Assembly (NCBI RefSeq): GCF_001636055.1
Contig: NZ_CP011789.1
Span: 4,960,001 to 5,024,000 of the forward strand
From: Pseudomonas putida
GTDB lineage: Bacteria; Pseudomonadota; Gammaproteobacteria; Pseudomonadales; Pseudomonadaceae
Reading direction: 5' to 3'
DNA: 64,000 nucleotides
The translations under genes and the position numbers were made by a program. A model generated the notes under the pieces. The model was not told where the DNA came from. It made no database searches and saw nothing but the letters and a program-made list of their open reading frames with translations. Shown one piece after another: positions 45,040 through 54,414 of the stretch; positions within the stretch are counted from its first letter, which is position 1; each line of letters starts with the position of its first letter.

Positions 45040-46490
45040 CCAAGTCTTTGTTGTCCCTGGCGGTAACCGCTTTCATTCTCGGCGGCTGCTCGCTTATTCC
45101 TGACTACCAGACCCCGGAAGCGCCGGTGGCCGCGCAGTGGCCGCAAGGCCCTGCGTACTCGCCGACCCAGTCGGCAGACGTGGCCGCCGCCGAACAGGGC
45201 TGGCGCCAGTTCTTCCACGACCCGGCGCTGCAGAAGCTGATCCAGACCTCGCTGGTCAACAACCGCGACCTGCGAGTGGCCGCGTTGAACATCGATGCCT
45301 ACCGTGCGCAGTACCGCATCCAGCGCGCCGACCTGTTCCCGGCGGTCTCGGCCACCGGCAGCGGCAGCCGCCAGCGGGTTCCGGGCAACCTGTCGCAGAC
45401 CGGCGAAGCGAACATCACCAGCCAGTACTCGGCAACGTTGGGCGTCAGCGCCTATGAGCTGGACCTGTTCGGCCGCGTCCGCAGCCTGAGCGAACAGGCC
45501 CTGGAGACCTACCTGTCCAGCGAGCAGGCACGTCGCTCCACGCAGATCAGCCTCGTGGCCAGCGTGGCCAACGCCTACTACACCTGGCAGGCCGACCAGG
45601 CGCTGCTGAAGCTGACCGAAGAAACGCTCAAGACCTACGAAGAAAGCTACAACCTGACCCGCCGCAGCAACGAGGTCGGCGTGGCCTCCGCACTCGACCT
45701 GAGCCAGGCGCGCACCGCTGTCGAAGGCGCGCGGGTCAAGCTGTCGCAGTACCAGCGTCTGGTGGCGCAGGACCTGAACAGCCTGACCGTGCTGCTGGGC
45801 ACCGGTGTACCGGCGGACCTGCCGGCCTCGCTGAAGCTCGACGCCGACCAACTGGCCGACGTGCCAGCGGGCCTGCCGTCCGACCTGCTGCAGCGGCGTC
45901 CGGACATCCAGGAAGCCGAGCACCTGCTCAAGGCTGCCAATGCCAACATCGGCGCAGCCCGCGCGGCGTTCTTCCCGAGCATCAGCCTGACCGCCAACGC
46001 CGGCACCCTGAGCCCGGACATGGGCGGGCTGTTCAAGGGGGGGTCGGGGACCTGGCTGTTCCAACCGCAGATCAACCTGCCGATCTTCAACGCCGGCAGC
46101 CTGCGCGCCAGCCTGGACTACTCGAAGATCCAGAAGGACATCAACGTCGCCAAGTACGAAAAGACCATCCAGACCGCCTTCCAGGAAGTCTCCGATGGCC
46201 TGGCGGCGCGCAAGACCTTCGAAGAGCAGTTGCAGGCCCAACGTGACCTGGTTGCCGCCAACCAGGATTACTACCGTCTGGCAGAGCGTCGCTACCGCAT
46301 CGGTATCGACAGCAACCTGACCTTCCTCGACGCCCAGCGCAACCTGTTCAGTGCCCAGCAGGCGCTGATCAGCGATCGCCTGTCGCAGCTGACCAGCGAG
46401 GTCAACCTGTACAAGGCGCTCGGCGGTGGCTGGTACGAGCAGACCGGACAGGCCAACCAGCAGGCTTCGGTGGACTCGCCCAAAGGCTGA
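45036..46490 (+). CDS. ttgC: TtgC, outer-membrane efflux channel
   Basis: A TolC/OprM-type trimeric channel of 484 residues. It has a lipoprotein signal [18 protein letters not shown] (Cys18) and two repeated outer-membrane-factor units, with [18 protein letters not shown] near the start, [20 protein letters not shown] in the first repeat and [19 protein letters not shown] opening the second. It is the last gene of ttgABC, its ATG overlapping the ttgB stop. An intrinsic terminator follows after about 20 bases. Confidence 0.96.
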   Translation: MTKSLLSLAVTAFILGGCSLIPDYQTPEAPVAAQWPQGPAYSPTQSADVAAAEQGWRQFFHDPALQKLIQTSLVNNRDLRVAALNIDAYRAQYRIQRADLFPAVSATGSGSRQRVPGNLSQTGEANITSQYSATLGVSAYELDLFGRVRSLSEQALETYLSSEQARRSTQISLVASVANAYYTWQADQALLKLTEETLKTYEESYNLTRRSNEVGVASALDLSQARTAVEGARVKLSQYQRLVAQDLNSLTVLLGTGVPADLPASLKLDADQLADVPAGLPSDLLQRRPDIQEAEHLLKAANANIGAARAAFFPSISLTANAGTLSPDMGGLFKGGSGTWLFQPQINLPIFNAGSLRASLDYSKIQKDINVAKYEKTIQTAFQEVSDGLAARKTFEEQLQAQRDLVAANQDYYRLAERRYRIGIDSNLTFLDAQRNLFSAQQALISDRLSQLTSEVNLYKALGGGWYEQTGQANQQASVDSPKG

Positions 46491-46509
46491 GTGATCCGGC
46501 AACAGCATC

Positions 46510-46535
46510 AAGCCCACCCTCGCGGTGGGCTTTTT
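46510..46535 (+). terminator. Intrinsic terminator of ttgABC
   Basis: AGCCCACC and GGTGGGCT with a 5-base loop and T5, 20 bases after the ttgC stop. Confidence 0.9.
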
Positions 46536-46733
46536 GTTTTCCGGTAACAACACCCCGCCTCACACAATGCGTTCGATTATCGCCCCGTTCCACTTCCGAC
46601 GAATTGCTCGCCGCAGCTCCGATCACGCACCATCCTCCACGCAACGTTGCACAAGTTCATCAATAAAGCGTCGACCTGCAGCCTCCGGCCGCAGCGCTCC
46701 GACTCGCCCATAAAAACAAGAGATCCACGACAG

Positions 46734-47987
46734 ATGAGCATTCTGCAACCCGCACGCCCCCTGCTGCCGGGCCTTCTGGCCATGTCCTGCGCCCTCCCCG
46801 CCCTCGCCGCCGACGGCGGCTTCGTGGAAGACGCCAAGGCCACCCTCAACCTGCGCAACTTCTACATCAACCGCAACTTCGTCGACCCCGCCAAGGCCCA
46901 AGGCAAGGCCGAGGAATGGACGCAAAGCTTCATCCTCGACGCCCGTTCCGGGTTCACCCAGGGCACCGTCGGCTTTGGCGTCGATGTGCTGGGGCTGTAT
47001 TCGGTCAAGCTCGATGGCGGCAAGGGGACGGCCGGCACGCAGCTGCTGCCAGTGCACGACGATGGTCGCCCCGCCGACGACTTCGGCCGCCTGGGTGTCG
47101 CGCTCAAGGCCAGGATTTCACAGACCGAGCTCAAGGTCGGCGAATGGATGCCGGTACTGCCGATCCTGCGCTCTGACGATGGTCGTTCGCTGCCGCAGAC
47201 CTTCCGCGGCGGCCAGATCACCTCCAGGGAGATCACCGGGCTGACCCTGTACGCCGGCCAGTTCCGTGGCAACAGCCCGCGCAACGATGCGAGCATGGAG
47301 GACATAGCGCTGTTCAGCCGCCCGGGCTTCACCTCCGACCGCTTCAACTTTGCAGGGGGTGAGTACAGCTTCAACGACAAGCGCACCCTGGTCGGCGTGT
47401 GGGACGCCCAGCTCAAGGATATCTACCGCCAGCAGTACTTCAACCTGGTGCACAGCCAGCCCTTGGGCGACTGGACCCTGGGGGCGAACCTGGGCTACTT
47501 CATCGGCAAGGAAGACGGCGCCGAGCGTGCCGGCAAGCTGGACAACCGCACCGCCTCGGCCATGCTTTCGGCGCGCTATCAGGGTCATACGTTCTATGTC
47601 GGCCTGCAGAAGGTCGGCGGCGATGACGAGTGGATGCGAGTCAACGGCACCAGCGGCGGCACCCTGGCCAACGACAGCTACAACGCCAGCTTCGAGAATG
47701 CCAAGGAGCGCTCCTGGCAACTGCGCCACGATTTCAACTTCGCCACCGTCGGCATCCCCGGGCTGACCCTGATGAACCGCTACATAAAGGGCGACAACGT
47801 GCATGTCGGCAGCATCACCGATGGCAAGGAGTGGGCGCGCGAGAGCGAACTGGCGTACGTGATCCAGTCCGGTACGTTCAAGGACCTGTCGGTGAAATGG
47901 CGCAACTCCACCATGCGCAGGGATTTCAGCACCAACGCCTTCGACGAGAACAGGCTGATCGTGAGTTATCCGTTCAGCCTGTTGTGA
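46734..47987 (+). CDS. OprD-family porin, BenF-like
   Basis: An outer-membrane, substrate-specific barrel of 417 residues: signal peptide ending ALAA (about 26), then the OprD opening FVEDAKATLNLRNFYINRNF. A terminal aromatic-containing strand IVSYPFSLL ends the barrel. OprD/OpdK-type porins admit aromatic acids or basic amino acids. The nearby pca cluster suggests an aromatic acid such as benzoate, 4-hydroxybenzoate or protocatechuate. ATG at 46734 gives a normal signal peptide. It is preceded by the ttgABC terminator and so has its own promoter. Confidence 0.92.
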   Translation: MSILQPARPLLPGLLAMSCALPALAADGGFVEDAKATLNLRNFYINRNFVDPAKAQGKAEEWTQSFILDARSGFTQGTVGFGVDVLGLYSVKLDGGKGTAGTQLLPVHDDGRPADDFGRLGVALKARISQTELKVGEWMPVLPILRSDDGRSLPQTFRGGQITSREITGLTLYAGQFRGNSPRNDASMEDIALFSRPGFTSDRFNFAGGEYSFNDKRTLVGVWDAQLKDIYRQQYFNLVHSQPLGDWTLGANLGYFIGKEDGAERAGKLDNRTASAMLSARYQGHTFYVGLQKVGGDDEWMRVNGTSGGTLANDSYNASFENAKERSWQLRHDFNFATVGIPGLTLMNRYIKGDNVHVGSITDGKEWARESELAYVIQSGTFKDLSVKWRNSTMRRDFSTNAFDENRLIVSYPFSLL

Positions 47988-48005
47988 AAGTCGCGCCGCG
48001 CTTGG

Positions 48006-48025
48006 GGGGCGGGCTTACCCGCCCC
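48006..48025 (+). terminator. Hairpin after the porin gene
   Basis: GGGGCGGG-CTTA-CCCGCCCC, a perfect 8-bp stem 18 bases after the stop, followed only by TCTAAATAAC; a weak intrinsic terminator at best. Confidence 0.55.
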
Positions 48026-48124
48026 TCTAAATAACAAAATAAGCTAAACAACTAACTAAACCATCGTTGACGGAATAAGCAACAAGGTCTAAAACGAGCC
48101 CTCTCTACTCCGCAGAATCTCGAT

Positions 48125-49108
48125 ATGGACCTTCGCCAACTGCGCTATTTCATCGCCCTCACCGAGTACCGCAGCTTCGTCCGCGCTGCCGAAGCCATGG
48201 GCATTACCCAGCCCGCGTTCAGTCGCGCCATCCAGGGCCTGGAGCAGGAGTTCGGCTGCGCCCTGGTCGATCGCGGCAACAAGGCGCTGCAACCGACCCC
48301 CGAAGGCCAGGTGGTGCTGCAACATGCCCGGCGCCTGGTTCAGGGGGCCGCACAACTGAGCAACGACGTGCTGCAGATGACCAAGCTCGACGCCGGCGAA
48401 CTGCATTTCGGCAGCGGCCCAGCCCTGGCTGCACGACTGGTGCCCGACGCCCTGCAGCAGTTCATCACCCAGCATCCGGGGATTCGCACCGAGCTGCTGG
48501 TGGACAATGCCGAACGTCTGGGCCAGGCCCTGCGCCGCGAGCAGATCGAGTTTTTCGTCGACGATATCCGCCCCTTCGAGGCCGACCCCAACTTCCACAC
48601 CGAGCCCCTCAACCCGCGCCCGGGCCTGTTCTTCTGCCGCCCCGGCCATCCGCTGCTGGCCAAGGACAGCCTGTCGACCAACGATCTGTTCGCCTACCCC
48701 CTGGCCAGCGCCCTGCTCACTCCCGGTGTACGCAAGCGCCTGGCCAATCTCAGCGGACGCAGCGACTTCATCCCACACCTGCAGACCGAACACCTGGCAG
48801 TGCTGCGCAGCGTGGTGCTGGCCAGCGATACCCTCGGCAGCGCCAGCGAGGAAGCCGTGGCCGAGGACCTGGCCGCGGGGCGCCTGGTACGCCTGCACTG
48901 GCGCAACCTGCCGCCGGGGCTGGAAGTGCTGAGCGTGCGTTGCGGGGTGATCAGCCGCAGCGGCTATCGCCTGTCACCGGCAGCACGGGCGATGATCGAT
49001 ACCTTGGTCAGCCTGGATGCGCGGCCATCTCCCGCAGTCTCGGCGCATCGAGGATCAGCACTTCGCCATAGCCCAGTTGCACCACCCCCGCCTGCTCCAG
49101 CGCCTTGA
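48125..49108 (+). CDS. LysR-family regulator with extended C-terminus
   Basis: A 327-residue LysR protein: HTH at 1-58 (MDLRQLRYFIALTEYRSFVR, ITQPAFSRAIQGLEQEFG) and effector domain from about 90. The conserved part seems to end near SPAARAMIDTLVSLDA (about residue 299). The last 28 residues (Pro- and Ala-rich, ending PPPPAPAP) are read from the antisense strand of the Crp-type gene and look like run-on after loss of an earlier stop. It may regulate the porin or the pca genes; neither is shown. Confidence 0.86.
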   Translation: MDLRQLRYFIALTEYRSFVRAAEAMGITQPAFSRAIQGLEQEFGCALVDRGNKALQPTPEGQVVLQHARRLVQGAAQLSNDVLQMTKLDAGELHFGSGPALAARLVPDALQQFITQHPGIRTELLVDNAERLGQALRREQIEFFVDDIRPFEADPNFHTEPLNPRPGLFFCRPGHPLLAKDSLSTNDLFAYPLASALLTPGVRKRLANLSGRSDFIPHLQTEHLAVLRSVVLASDTLGSASEEAVAEDLAAGRLVRLHWRNLPPGLEVLSVRCGVISRSGYRLSPAARAMIDTLVSLDARPSPAVSAHRGSALRHSPVAPPPPAPAP

Positions 49109-49703
49109 GGATCTGGTTGATGGTCTGGCGCGACAGGGACAGCATCAGCGCCAATTGCTCCTGCGACAATTGCAGGCGCCATTGGGCAACATCGCGCTCG
49201 CCATAGCCTTCGGCGATCTGCAACAGCCGATGGGCCACACGCGGCCCCGCGGCCAGCAAGTGCTGCTGCTCAAGCGCGACGAACACCCAGCGCAGCTTGT
49301 GACTCATCAGCAACGCCAGGTCGCGCCAGTGCTGCGGATGTTGCGCCAACCAGTCGAGCAGCGCTGCCTGAGGGATCCACAACAGCTGCGTGACACCTTC
49401 GGCAAAGGCATCGTGGGTGCGTGGCTGGCCGTCGAACAAGCTGATCTCGCCGAACCAGTAAGGCGGCTCGACCAACGTCAACAGCGCTTCCTTGCCCTCA
49501 CGGCTGACCGCGCCGACGCGCATGGCACCCTCCAGCACCGCATACAAACCGCAGGGCGGATCACCACGCTGGAACAGGCACTGTCCGGCCGCCAGCTCAC
49601 GTGAACGCGCCAATGCCAGCAGGCTATCCTGAACCTGAGCGGGCAACTGCCGAAACCACAGGCCGTGGCTCAACTGCGCACGCCAGGCTTGGGGGTTGTC
49701 CAT
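49008..49703 (-). CDS. Crp/Fnr-family regulator
   Basis: A 231-residue Crp/Fnr-type protein with a cyclic-nucleotide-binding-like domain (about 15-140, FQRGDPPCGLYAVLEGAMRVG and FGEISLFDGQPRTHDAFAEG) and a C-terminal winged HTH (about 175-215, QEQLALMLSLSRQTINQILKA). It lacks the clustered N-terminal cysteines of FNR, so it is not an iron-sulfur sensor. Its 3' end overlaps the LysR gene by 101 bp tail to tail. It is divergent from the DUF962 gene across 92 bp and may regulate it. Confidence 0.9.
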   Translation of the reverse strand: MDNPQAWRAQLSHGLWFRQLPAQVQDSLLALARSRELAAGQCLFQRGDPPCGLYAVLEGAMRVGAVSREGKEALLTLVEPPYWFGEISLFDGQPRTHDAFAEGVTQLLWIPQAALLDWLAQHPQHWRDLALLMSHKLRWVFVALEQQHLLAAGPRVAHRLLQIAEGYGERDVAQWRLQLSQEQLALMLSLSRQTINQILKALEQAGVVQLGYGEVLILDAPRLREMAAHPG

Positions 49704-49795
49704 GACACCTCCTCTGAACGGACTCTGTCGGCCAGGCGACAGACGACGGCGGATGAACGGGGCAAGCTGTCGCTACCCCTGATGGAGGAACAACA

Positions 49796-50320
49796 ATGAA
49801 AAACCTCGTCGAACACCTGAGTCAATACGCGGCCTATCATCGCGACCCGCGCAACATCGCCACGCACTTCGTCGGCATTCCGCTGATCGTGCTGGCGGTC
49901 AGCATCCTGCTGTCACGACCCGGCTGGCCTGTTGCCGGCATCTGGCTGTCGCCAGCGCTGCTGGTGGCGGCAGCGTCGGTGTGGTTCTACCTGCGCCTGG
50001 ACCTGCGCTTCGGGCTGGTGATGGGCGTGTTGCTGGGGCTGTGCCTGTGGGCAGGCGAATGGCTGGCGCTGCAAAGCACCGGGCTGTGGCTAAGTGCCGG
50101 GCTCGGGGCCTTCGTGCTGGGCTGGATCATCCAGTTCGTCGGGCATGCCTACGAGGGCAGGAAACCCGCCTTCGTCGACGATGTCAGCGGCTTGATCATC
50201 GGGCCACTGTTCGTGGTTGCAGAACTGGCGTTCATGCTTGGGCTGTGTGCCGGTCTGAGGCAGCAGGTGGAAGCCAACGCCGGGCCGGTAGCGGTGCGCG
50301 GGAAGAAGGCGGCGGTGTAG
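49796..50320 (+). CDS. DUF962/Mpo1-like membrane protein
   Basis: A 174-residue membrane protein with four or five helices, in the family that includes yeast Mpo1, a 2-hydroxy-fatty-acid dioxygenase. The conserved histidine segments are present: AYHRDPRNIATHFVGIP at 13-29 and IIQFVGHAYEGRKPAFVDD near 111-129, candidate iron ligands for alpha-oxidation chemistry. The start has GGAGGAAC upstream. It is divergent from a Crp-type gene. Catalytic activity in bacteria is inferred from family only. Confidence 0.85.
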   Translation: MKNLVEHLSQYAAYHRDPRNIATHFVGIPLIVLAVSILLSRPGWPVAGIWLSPALLVAAASVWFYLRLDLRFGLVMGVLLGLCLWAGEWLALQSTGLWLSAGLGAFVLGWIIQFVGHAYEGRKPAFVDDVSGLIIGPLFVVAELAFMLGLCAGLRQQVEANAGPVAVRGKKAAV

Positions 50321-50334
50321 ACGCTGGAACAGTG

Positions 50335-50370
50335 CTGAATTCTTCGCGGGCTTGCCCGCGAAGAATTCAG
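50335..50370. repeat. Perfect 17-bp palindrome, REP-derived
   Basis: CTGAATTCTTCGCGGGC, TT, GCCCGCGAAGAATTCAG: 17 perfect pairs around a REP core, in the 64-bp gap between convergent DUF962 and pcaC genes. It probably ends both transcripts. Confidence 0.78.
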
Positions 50371-50384
50371 TGGGGAGCTATGGC

Positions 50385-50777
50385 CTAGGCCCGCGACTCG
50401 ACCCCAAGCTCATCCCACACCGACTCGGCCAGGTGGAAGGTCGCATTGGCCGCCGGGATCCCGCAATAGATCGCGCTCTGCATGATCACTTCCTTGATCT
50501 CCTCGCGGGTCACGCCATTGTTGCCCGCCGCGCGCAGGTGCAACTTGAGTTCCTCGTTGCGGTTCATGCCAATCAACATGGCGATGGTAATCAGGCTGCG
50601 GGTGTGGCGTGGCAACCCCGGACGGGTCCAGATATCGCCCCAGGCGTGGCGCGTGATCATCTCCTGGAACTCGCCATTGAAGTCGTTGAGTTTCTCCAGG
50701 CTGCGGTCCACATGGGCATCGCCCAGCACCGCACGACGCACCTGCATGCCAGCGTCGTAACGTTGTTTCTCATCCAT
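50385..50777 (-). CDS. pcaC: 4-carboxymuconolactone decarboxylase
   Basis: Converts 4-carboxymuconolactone to beta-ketoadipate enol-lactone and CO2 in protocatechuate breakdown. The 130-residue cytosolic protein is a single CMD domain with TRPGLPRHTRSLITIAMLIG, HLRAAGNNGVTREEIKEVI and SAIYCGIPAANATFH; the helical HLRAA segment and the Cys-containing end match the family. GGAGT upstream supports the ATG at 50777. It is the last gene of pcaTBDC, 10 bases after pcaD. It is separate from PcaD here, unlike the fused PcaL of some actinobacteria. Confidence 0.96.
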   Translation of the reverse strand: MDEKQRYDAGMQVRRAVLGDAHVDRSLEKLNDFNGEFQEMITRHAWGDIWTRPGLPRHTRSLITIAMLIGMNRNEELKLHLRAAGNNGVTREEIKEVIMQSAIYCGIPAANATFHLAESVWDELGVESRA

Positions 50778-50787
50778 GGCGTACTCC

Positions 50788-51579
50788 TCAGCGGGCCAAC
50801 AGGAAATCGAGCACGCGACGGCTGAACGGCTCGCCGACCTCGACATTGGACAGGTGCGCAGCCAGGAAGCCGGTGTACTCGGCGCCTGCCACATGCTCTT
50901 GGATGTACAGGCCACCCGAGGGCGGCGTTACCGCGTCGGCCTCCCCGGAAATCACCAGCAGCGGCGCGCTGATCGCTCCCAACTGATCGCGGAAATCGGC
51001 ATCGCGCACCGCTCCGCAGTTGGCGGCATAGCCCTGTGGCGAAGTGGTTGCGAGCATGTCGGTGATGCGCTTGACCTGATCCGCGTGCTCGCTCGACCAC
51101 GCCGGGGTGAACCAGCGCTCGATGGACGCATCACGCAACCCACGCATGGCCTCGGCGCCGTCGCGCAAGACCATTTCGATGCGCGGATTCCAGGTTTCAG
51201 GCGATCCGATCTTCGCCGCCGTGTTGCACACCACCAGACGCTGCAAACGCTCACCTGCATTGATGCCGAGCCACTGACCGATCAGGCCGCCCATCGACAA
51301 CCCACAGAAATGCGCGCGCTCGATCTGCAGAGCATCCAGCAGCGCCAGCACATCACGCCCCAGTTGTTCGATGCTGTACGGCCCTTCGGTGACCAGCGAA
51401 TCGCCATGACCGCGCGTGTCGTAGCGCAGTACTCGAAAGTGCTTGGTCCACAGCGGCATCTGGGTATCCCACATGTGCAGGTTGGTGCCCAGCGAGTTGG
51501 ACAGCACCAGCACCGGGGCGTGCTCGGGGCCTTCGAGTTGGTAGTTCAATACGCCATCGGCCAGTTGCAAATGCGCCAC
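50788..51579 (-). CDS. pcaD: 3-oxoadipate enol-lactonase
   Basis: Hydrolyses beta-ketoadipate enol-lactone to beta-ketoadipate. A 263-residue alpha/beta-hydrolase with nucleophile Ser95 in CGLSMGGLIG, oxyanion segment SNSLGTNLHMWD, acid residue in GEADAVTPP and catalytic His in AAHLSNVE. It starts with GTG at 51579, which has GGAG ahead of it; the frame extends farther upstream into pcaB on the same strand but without family residues. It sits 11 bases after pcaB. Confidence 0.95.
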   Translation of the reverse strand: MAHLQLADGVLNYQLEGPEHAPVLVLSNSLGTNLHMWDTQMPLWTKHFRVLRYDTRGHGDSLVTEGPYSIEQLGRDVLALLDALQIERAHFCGLSMGGLIGQWLGINAGERLQRLVVCNTAAKIGSPETWNPRIEMVLRDGAEAMRGLRDASIERWFTPAWSSEHADQVKRITDMLATTSPQGYAANCGAVRDADFRDQLGAISAPLLVISGEADAVTPPSGGLYIQEHVAGAEYTGFLAAHLSNVEVGEPFSRRVLDFLLAR

Positions 51580-51590
51580 AGCGGTCTCCT

Positions 51591-52943
51591 TCAAGCAGTG
51601 AAACGTTGATGTTCGGCCACAGCACGCGCCACCCAGACGCGGGCCTGGCCGAGGTAATGGGCAGGGTCGAGCAACTGGTCGAGCGCTTCGCCAGACAGCT
51701 GTTCGGTGACCTGTGGCTCGTCGCCGAGCACGGCACGCAGGTGGCGCTGTTCGGCCACCGCGCGCTGGCAGCATTGCTCAAGCAGGTGATGGGCCTTGTC
51801 GCGCCCCAGACGCTGGGCCAGCACGATGCTCACCGCTTCGGCCAGCACCAGGCCTTGAGTCAGTTCAAGGTTGCGGCGCATGCGCTCGGCGTCCACCTCC
51901 ATGCCCTCGGCGATCAGTTGTGCCTGGCGCAGGGCGCCGGAGACCAGGCAGCAGATGTCTGGCAGGGTCTCCCATTCGGCATGCCACAGGCCCAGGCTAC
52001 GCTCGTGCTCCTGGGGCATGGCGGCGAACAGCGTCGACAGCAGCCCCGGCACGCGGGTCGCGGCGCCGATCAGCACCGCTGCACCCACAGGGTTGCGCTT
52101 GTGCGGCATGGTCGAAGAGCCGCCCTTGCCCGGCGCAGCAGGCTCGAACACCTCGCCAGCCTCGGTCTGCATCAACAGGCTGATATCGCGACCGAATTTG
52201 CCCAGGCTGCCGGCAATCAGGCCCAGCACCGAGGCGAACTCCACCAGGCGGTCGCGCTGGGTGTGCCAGGGCTGCTCGGGCAAGGCGAGGCCAAGTTGTG
52301 CCGCCAGCGCCTCGGCCACCGCCAATGCCTTGCTGCCCAGTGCCGCAAGGCTGCCAGAGGCCCCCCCGAATTGCAGGCACAACAGGCGCGGACGCAGCTC
52401 CTGCAAGCGCTGGCGGTGACGGGTCAACGCCCCGAGCATACCGGCCAGCTTCATGCCCAGCGTCACAGGCGTGGCGTGCTGCAGCCAGGTGCGCCCCACC
52501 AGCGGCGTGTCGGCATGCAGCAAAGCCTGGCGTGCGAGGGTGTCGGCGAGCTTTTCCAGATCTGCCTCGATCAACCCCAGGGCATCACGCAGTTGCAGAA
52601 CCAGGCCAGTGTCCATCGCATCCTGGCTGGTAGCCCCCAGGTGCACATAACGCTCGGCCTCCGGCACGCCACTGGCAACCACCTTGCCCAGTGCCTTGAC
52701 CAGCGGGATCGCCGAGTTGCCAGCCACCGCAATGGCCTGCGCCAGCGCTTGCACGTCATAGCGCTCGGCCTTGCATGCCGCCTCGATGGCTGCCACCGCG
52801 GTGTGCGGCACCAGCCCTGCGTCAGCCTCGGCGCGCGCCAGGGCAGCCTCGAAGTCGAGCATGCCCTGCAGGCGGCCATGGTCGCTGAACACCTCGCGCA
52901 TGGCCGGGGCGGTGAAGTAGGCATCGAACAGTTGGTTGCTCAT
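51591..52943 (-). CDS. pcaB: 3-carboxy-cis,cis-muconate cycloisomerase
   Basis: Cyclises 3-carboxy-cis,cis-muconate to 4-carboxymuconolactone. It belongs to the fumarase/aspartase superfamily (class II), 450 residues, as expected. The superfamily signature GGSSTMPHKRNPVG is near residue 275-290, and the N-terminus NQLFDAYFTAPAMREVFSD matches PcaB. A histidine in GRTWLQHATPVTLG is the likely acid-base residue of this fold. It is nine bases after pcaT. Confidence 0.96.
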   Translation of the reverse strand: MSNQLFDAYFTAPAMREVFSDHGRLQGMLDFEAALARAEADAGLVPHTAVAAIEAACKAERYDVQALAQAIAVAGNSAIPLVKALGKVVASGVPEAERYVHLGATSQDAMDTGLVLQLRDALGLIEADLEKLADTLARQALLHADTPLVGRTWLQHATPVTLGMKLAGMLGALTRHRQRLQELRPRLLCLQFGGASGSLAALGSKALAVAEALAAQLGLALPEQPWHTQRDRLVEFASVLGLIAGSLGKFGRDISLLMQTEAGEVFEPAAPGKGGSSTMPHKRNPVGAAVLIGAATRVPGLLSTLFAAMPQEHERSLGLWHAEWETLPDICCLVSGALRQAQLIAEGMEVDAERMRRNLELTQGLVLAEAVSIVLAQRLGRDKAHHLLEQCCQRAVAEQRHLRAVLGDEPQVTEQLSGEALDQLLDPAHYLGQARVWVARAVAEHQRFTA

Positions 52944-52952
52944 GCAACGTCC

Positions 52953-54242
52953 TTAGTGATCATGGTGCAGGTACGCCGCCTGCTTGGGCAGGCGCAGGCT
53001 GAACAGGAAGGCCACCGCCATCATGGCGGTCACGTACCAGTAGAAAGTGTTCTCCATCCCCAGCGTCTTCAAGCCCAGGGCGACGTATTCGGCCGAACCG
53101 CCGAAGACCGCGTTGGCCACGGCATAGGCCAGGCCCACACCCAAGGCACGCACCTGAGGTGGGAACATCTCGGCCTTCACCAGGCCGCTGATGGAGGTAT
53201 AGAAACTGACGATGCACAGCGCGAGGGTCACCAGCACGAAGGCCATGAACGGGCTGGTCACGGTCTTGAGCGCCATCAGCAACGGCACGGTGAACAGAGT
53301 GCCCAGCGCGCCGAACAACAGCATCGAGTTACGTCGGCCGATACGGTCGGACAACATGCCGAACAGTGGCTGCAGGATCATGAACAGGAACAGCGCGCCA
53401 GTCATCACGAAGCTGGCGCTCTTGGCGTTCATGCCGGCCGTGTTGACCAGGTACTTCTGCATGTAGGTGGTGAAGGTGTAGAAGATCAACGAACCGCCAG
53501 CGGTATAGCCCAGCACCGTGATGAAGGCTGCGGCGTGGTTGCGGAACAGGCCACTGACGCTGCCGGCATCTTTATCCTGGCGAGTCTCGGCACTGCTGGT
53601 CTCTTTCAGCGATCGGCGCAGCATCAGCGAAATCAGCGCGGCGACGGCGCCGACCACGAACGGAATGCGCCAGCCCCAGGCGCGCAGTTCTTCTTCAGTG
53701 AGCAATTGCTGCAGGATCACCACCACCAGCACCGCCAGCAACTGGCCGCCGATCAGGGTGACGTACTGGAACGAGGCGAAGAATCCACGCTGGCCGCGCA
53801 GGGCCACCTCACTCATGTAGGTCGCGGTGGTGCCGTACTCACCGCCGACCGACAGGCCCTGGACCAGCCGCGCAAACAGCAGCAGTGCCGGCGCCCAGGT
53901 ACCGATGCTCGAATAGGTCGGCAGGCAGGCGATCAGCAACGAGCCTGCGCACATCATCAACACCGAGATCATCAACGAGTTCTTGCGCCCGTGACGGTCG
54001 GCCAGGCGGCCGAAAATCCAGCCACCGATGGGGCGCATCAGAAAGCCTGCGGCGAACACACCGGCTGTGTTGAGCAACTGCACGGTGGGGTCGTCGGAGG
54101 GGAAGAACGCCGGGGCGAAGTAAATGGCGCAGAAGGCATAGACATAGAAGTCGAACCACTCCACCAGGTTGCCGGAAGATGCCCCGACGATGGCGAAGAT
54201 ACGGCTTTTGCGCTCTTCGCCCGTGTAATGGACTGCGGTCAT
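52953..54242 (-). CDS. pcaT: PcaT, MFS dicarboxylate (beta-ketoadipate) transporter
   Basis: Inner-membrane importer of 429 residues and 12 helices in the metabolite:H+ symporter family, described in P. putida as carrying beta-ketoadipate and other dicarboxylates. It has [20 protein letters not shown] and [17 protein letters not shown]. It is a clear paralogue of the permease near 26 kb but is placed first in the pcaTBDC run. The REP upstream separates it from pcaF, although read-through from pcaIJF is possible. Confidence 0.93.
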   Translation of the reverse strand: MTAVHYTGEERKSRIFAIVGASSGNLVEWFDFYVYAFCAIYFAPAFFPSDDPTVQLLNTAGVFAAGFLMRPIGGWIFGRLADRHGRKNSLMISVLMMCAGSLLIACLPTYSSIGTWAPALLLFARLVQGLSVGGEYGTTATYMSEVALRGQRGFFASFQYVTLIGGQLLAVLVVVILQQLLTEEELRAWGWRIPFVVGAVAALISLMLRRSLKETSSAETRQDKDAGSVSGLFRNHAAAFITVLGYTAGGSLIFYTFTTYMQKYLVNTAGMNAKSASFVMTGALFLFMILQPLFGMLSDRIGRRNSMLLFGALGTLFTVPLLMALKTVTSPFMAFVLVTLALCIVSFYTSISGLVKAEMFPPQVRALGVGLAYAVANAVFGGSAEYVALGLKTLGMENTFYWYVTAMMAVAFLFSLRLPKQAAYLHHDH

Positions 54243-54341
54243 GGCGTGCTTACTCCTCGAGGGTTACCATCAATTCTAGACATACCCGGTAACACTCTCG
54301 TTCCGCTTGGGGGCTGACCATTAGCCTTATGTCTTGCAGGT

Positions 54342-54375
54342 CCGGCCTCTTCGCGGGCAAGCCCGCTCCCACAGG
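54342..54375. repeat. Consensus REP copy between pcaF and pcaT
   Basis: CCGGCCTCTTCGCGGGCAAG followed by CCCGCTCCCACAGGA, the closest match to the P. putida 35-bp REP consensus in the window. Located in the pcaF-pcaT gap, where it could tune relative mRNA levels. Confidence 0.9.
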
Positions 54376-54414
54376 ATGGCGTGAGCGGCTTGCACACGAA
54401 GAGGACGGCACAGG

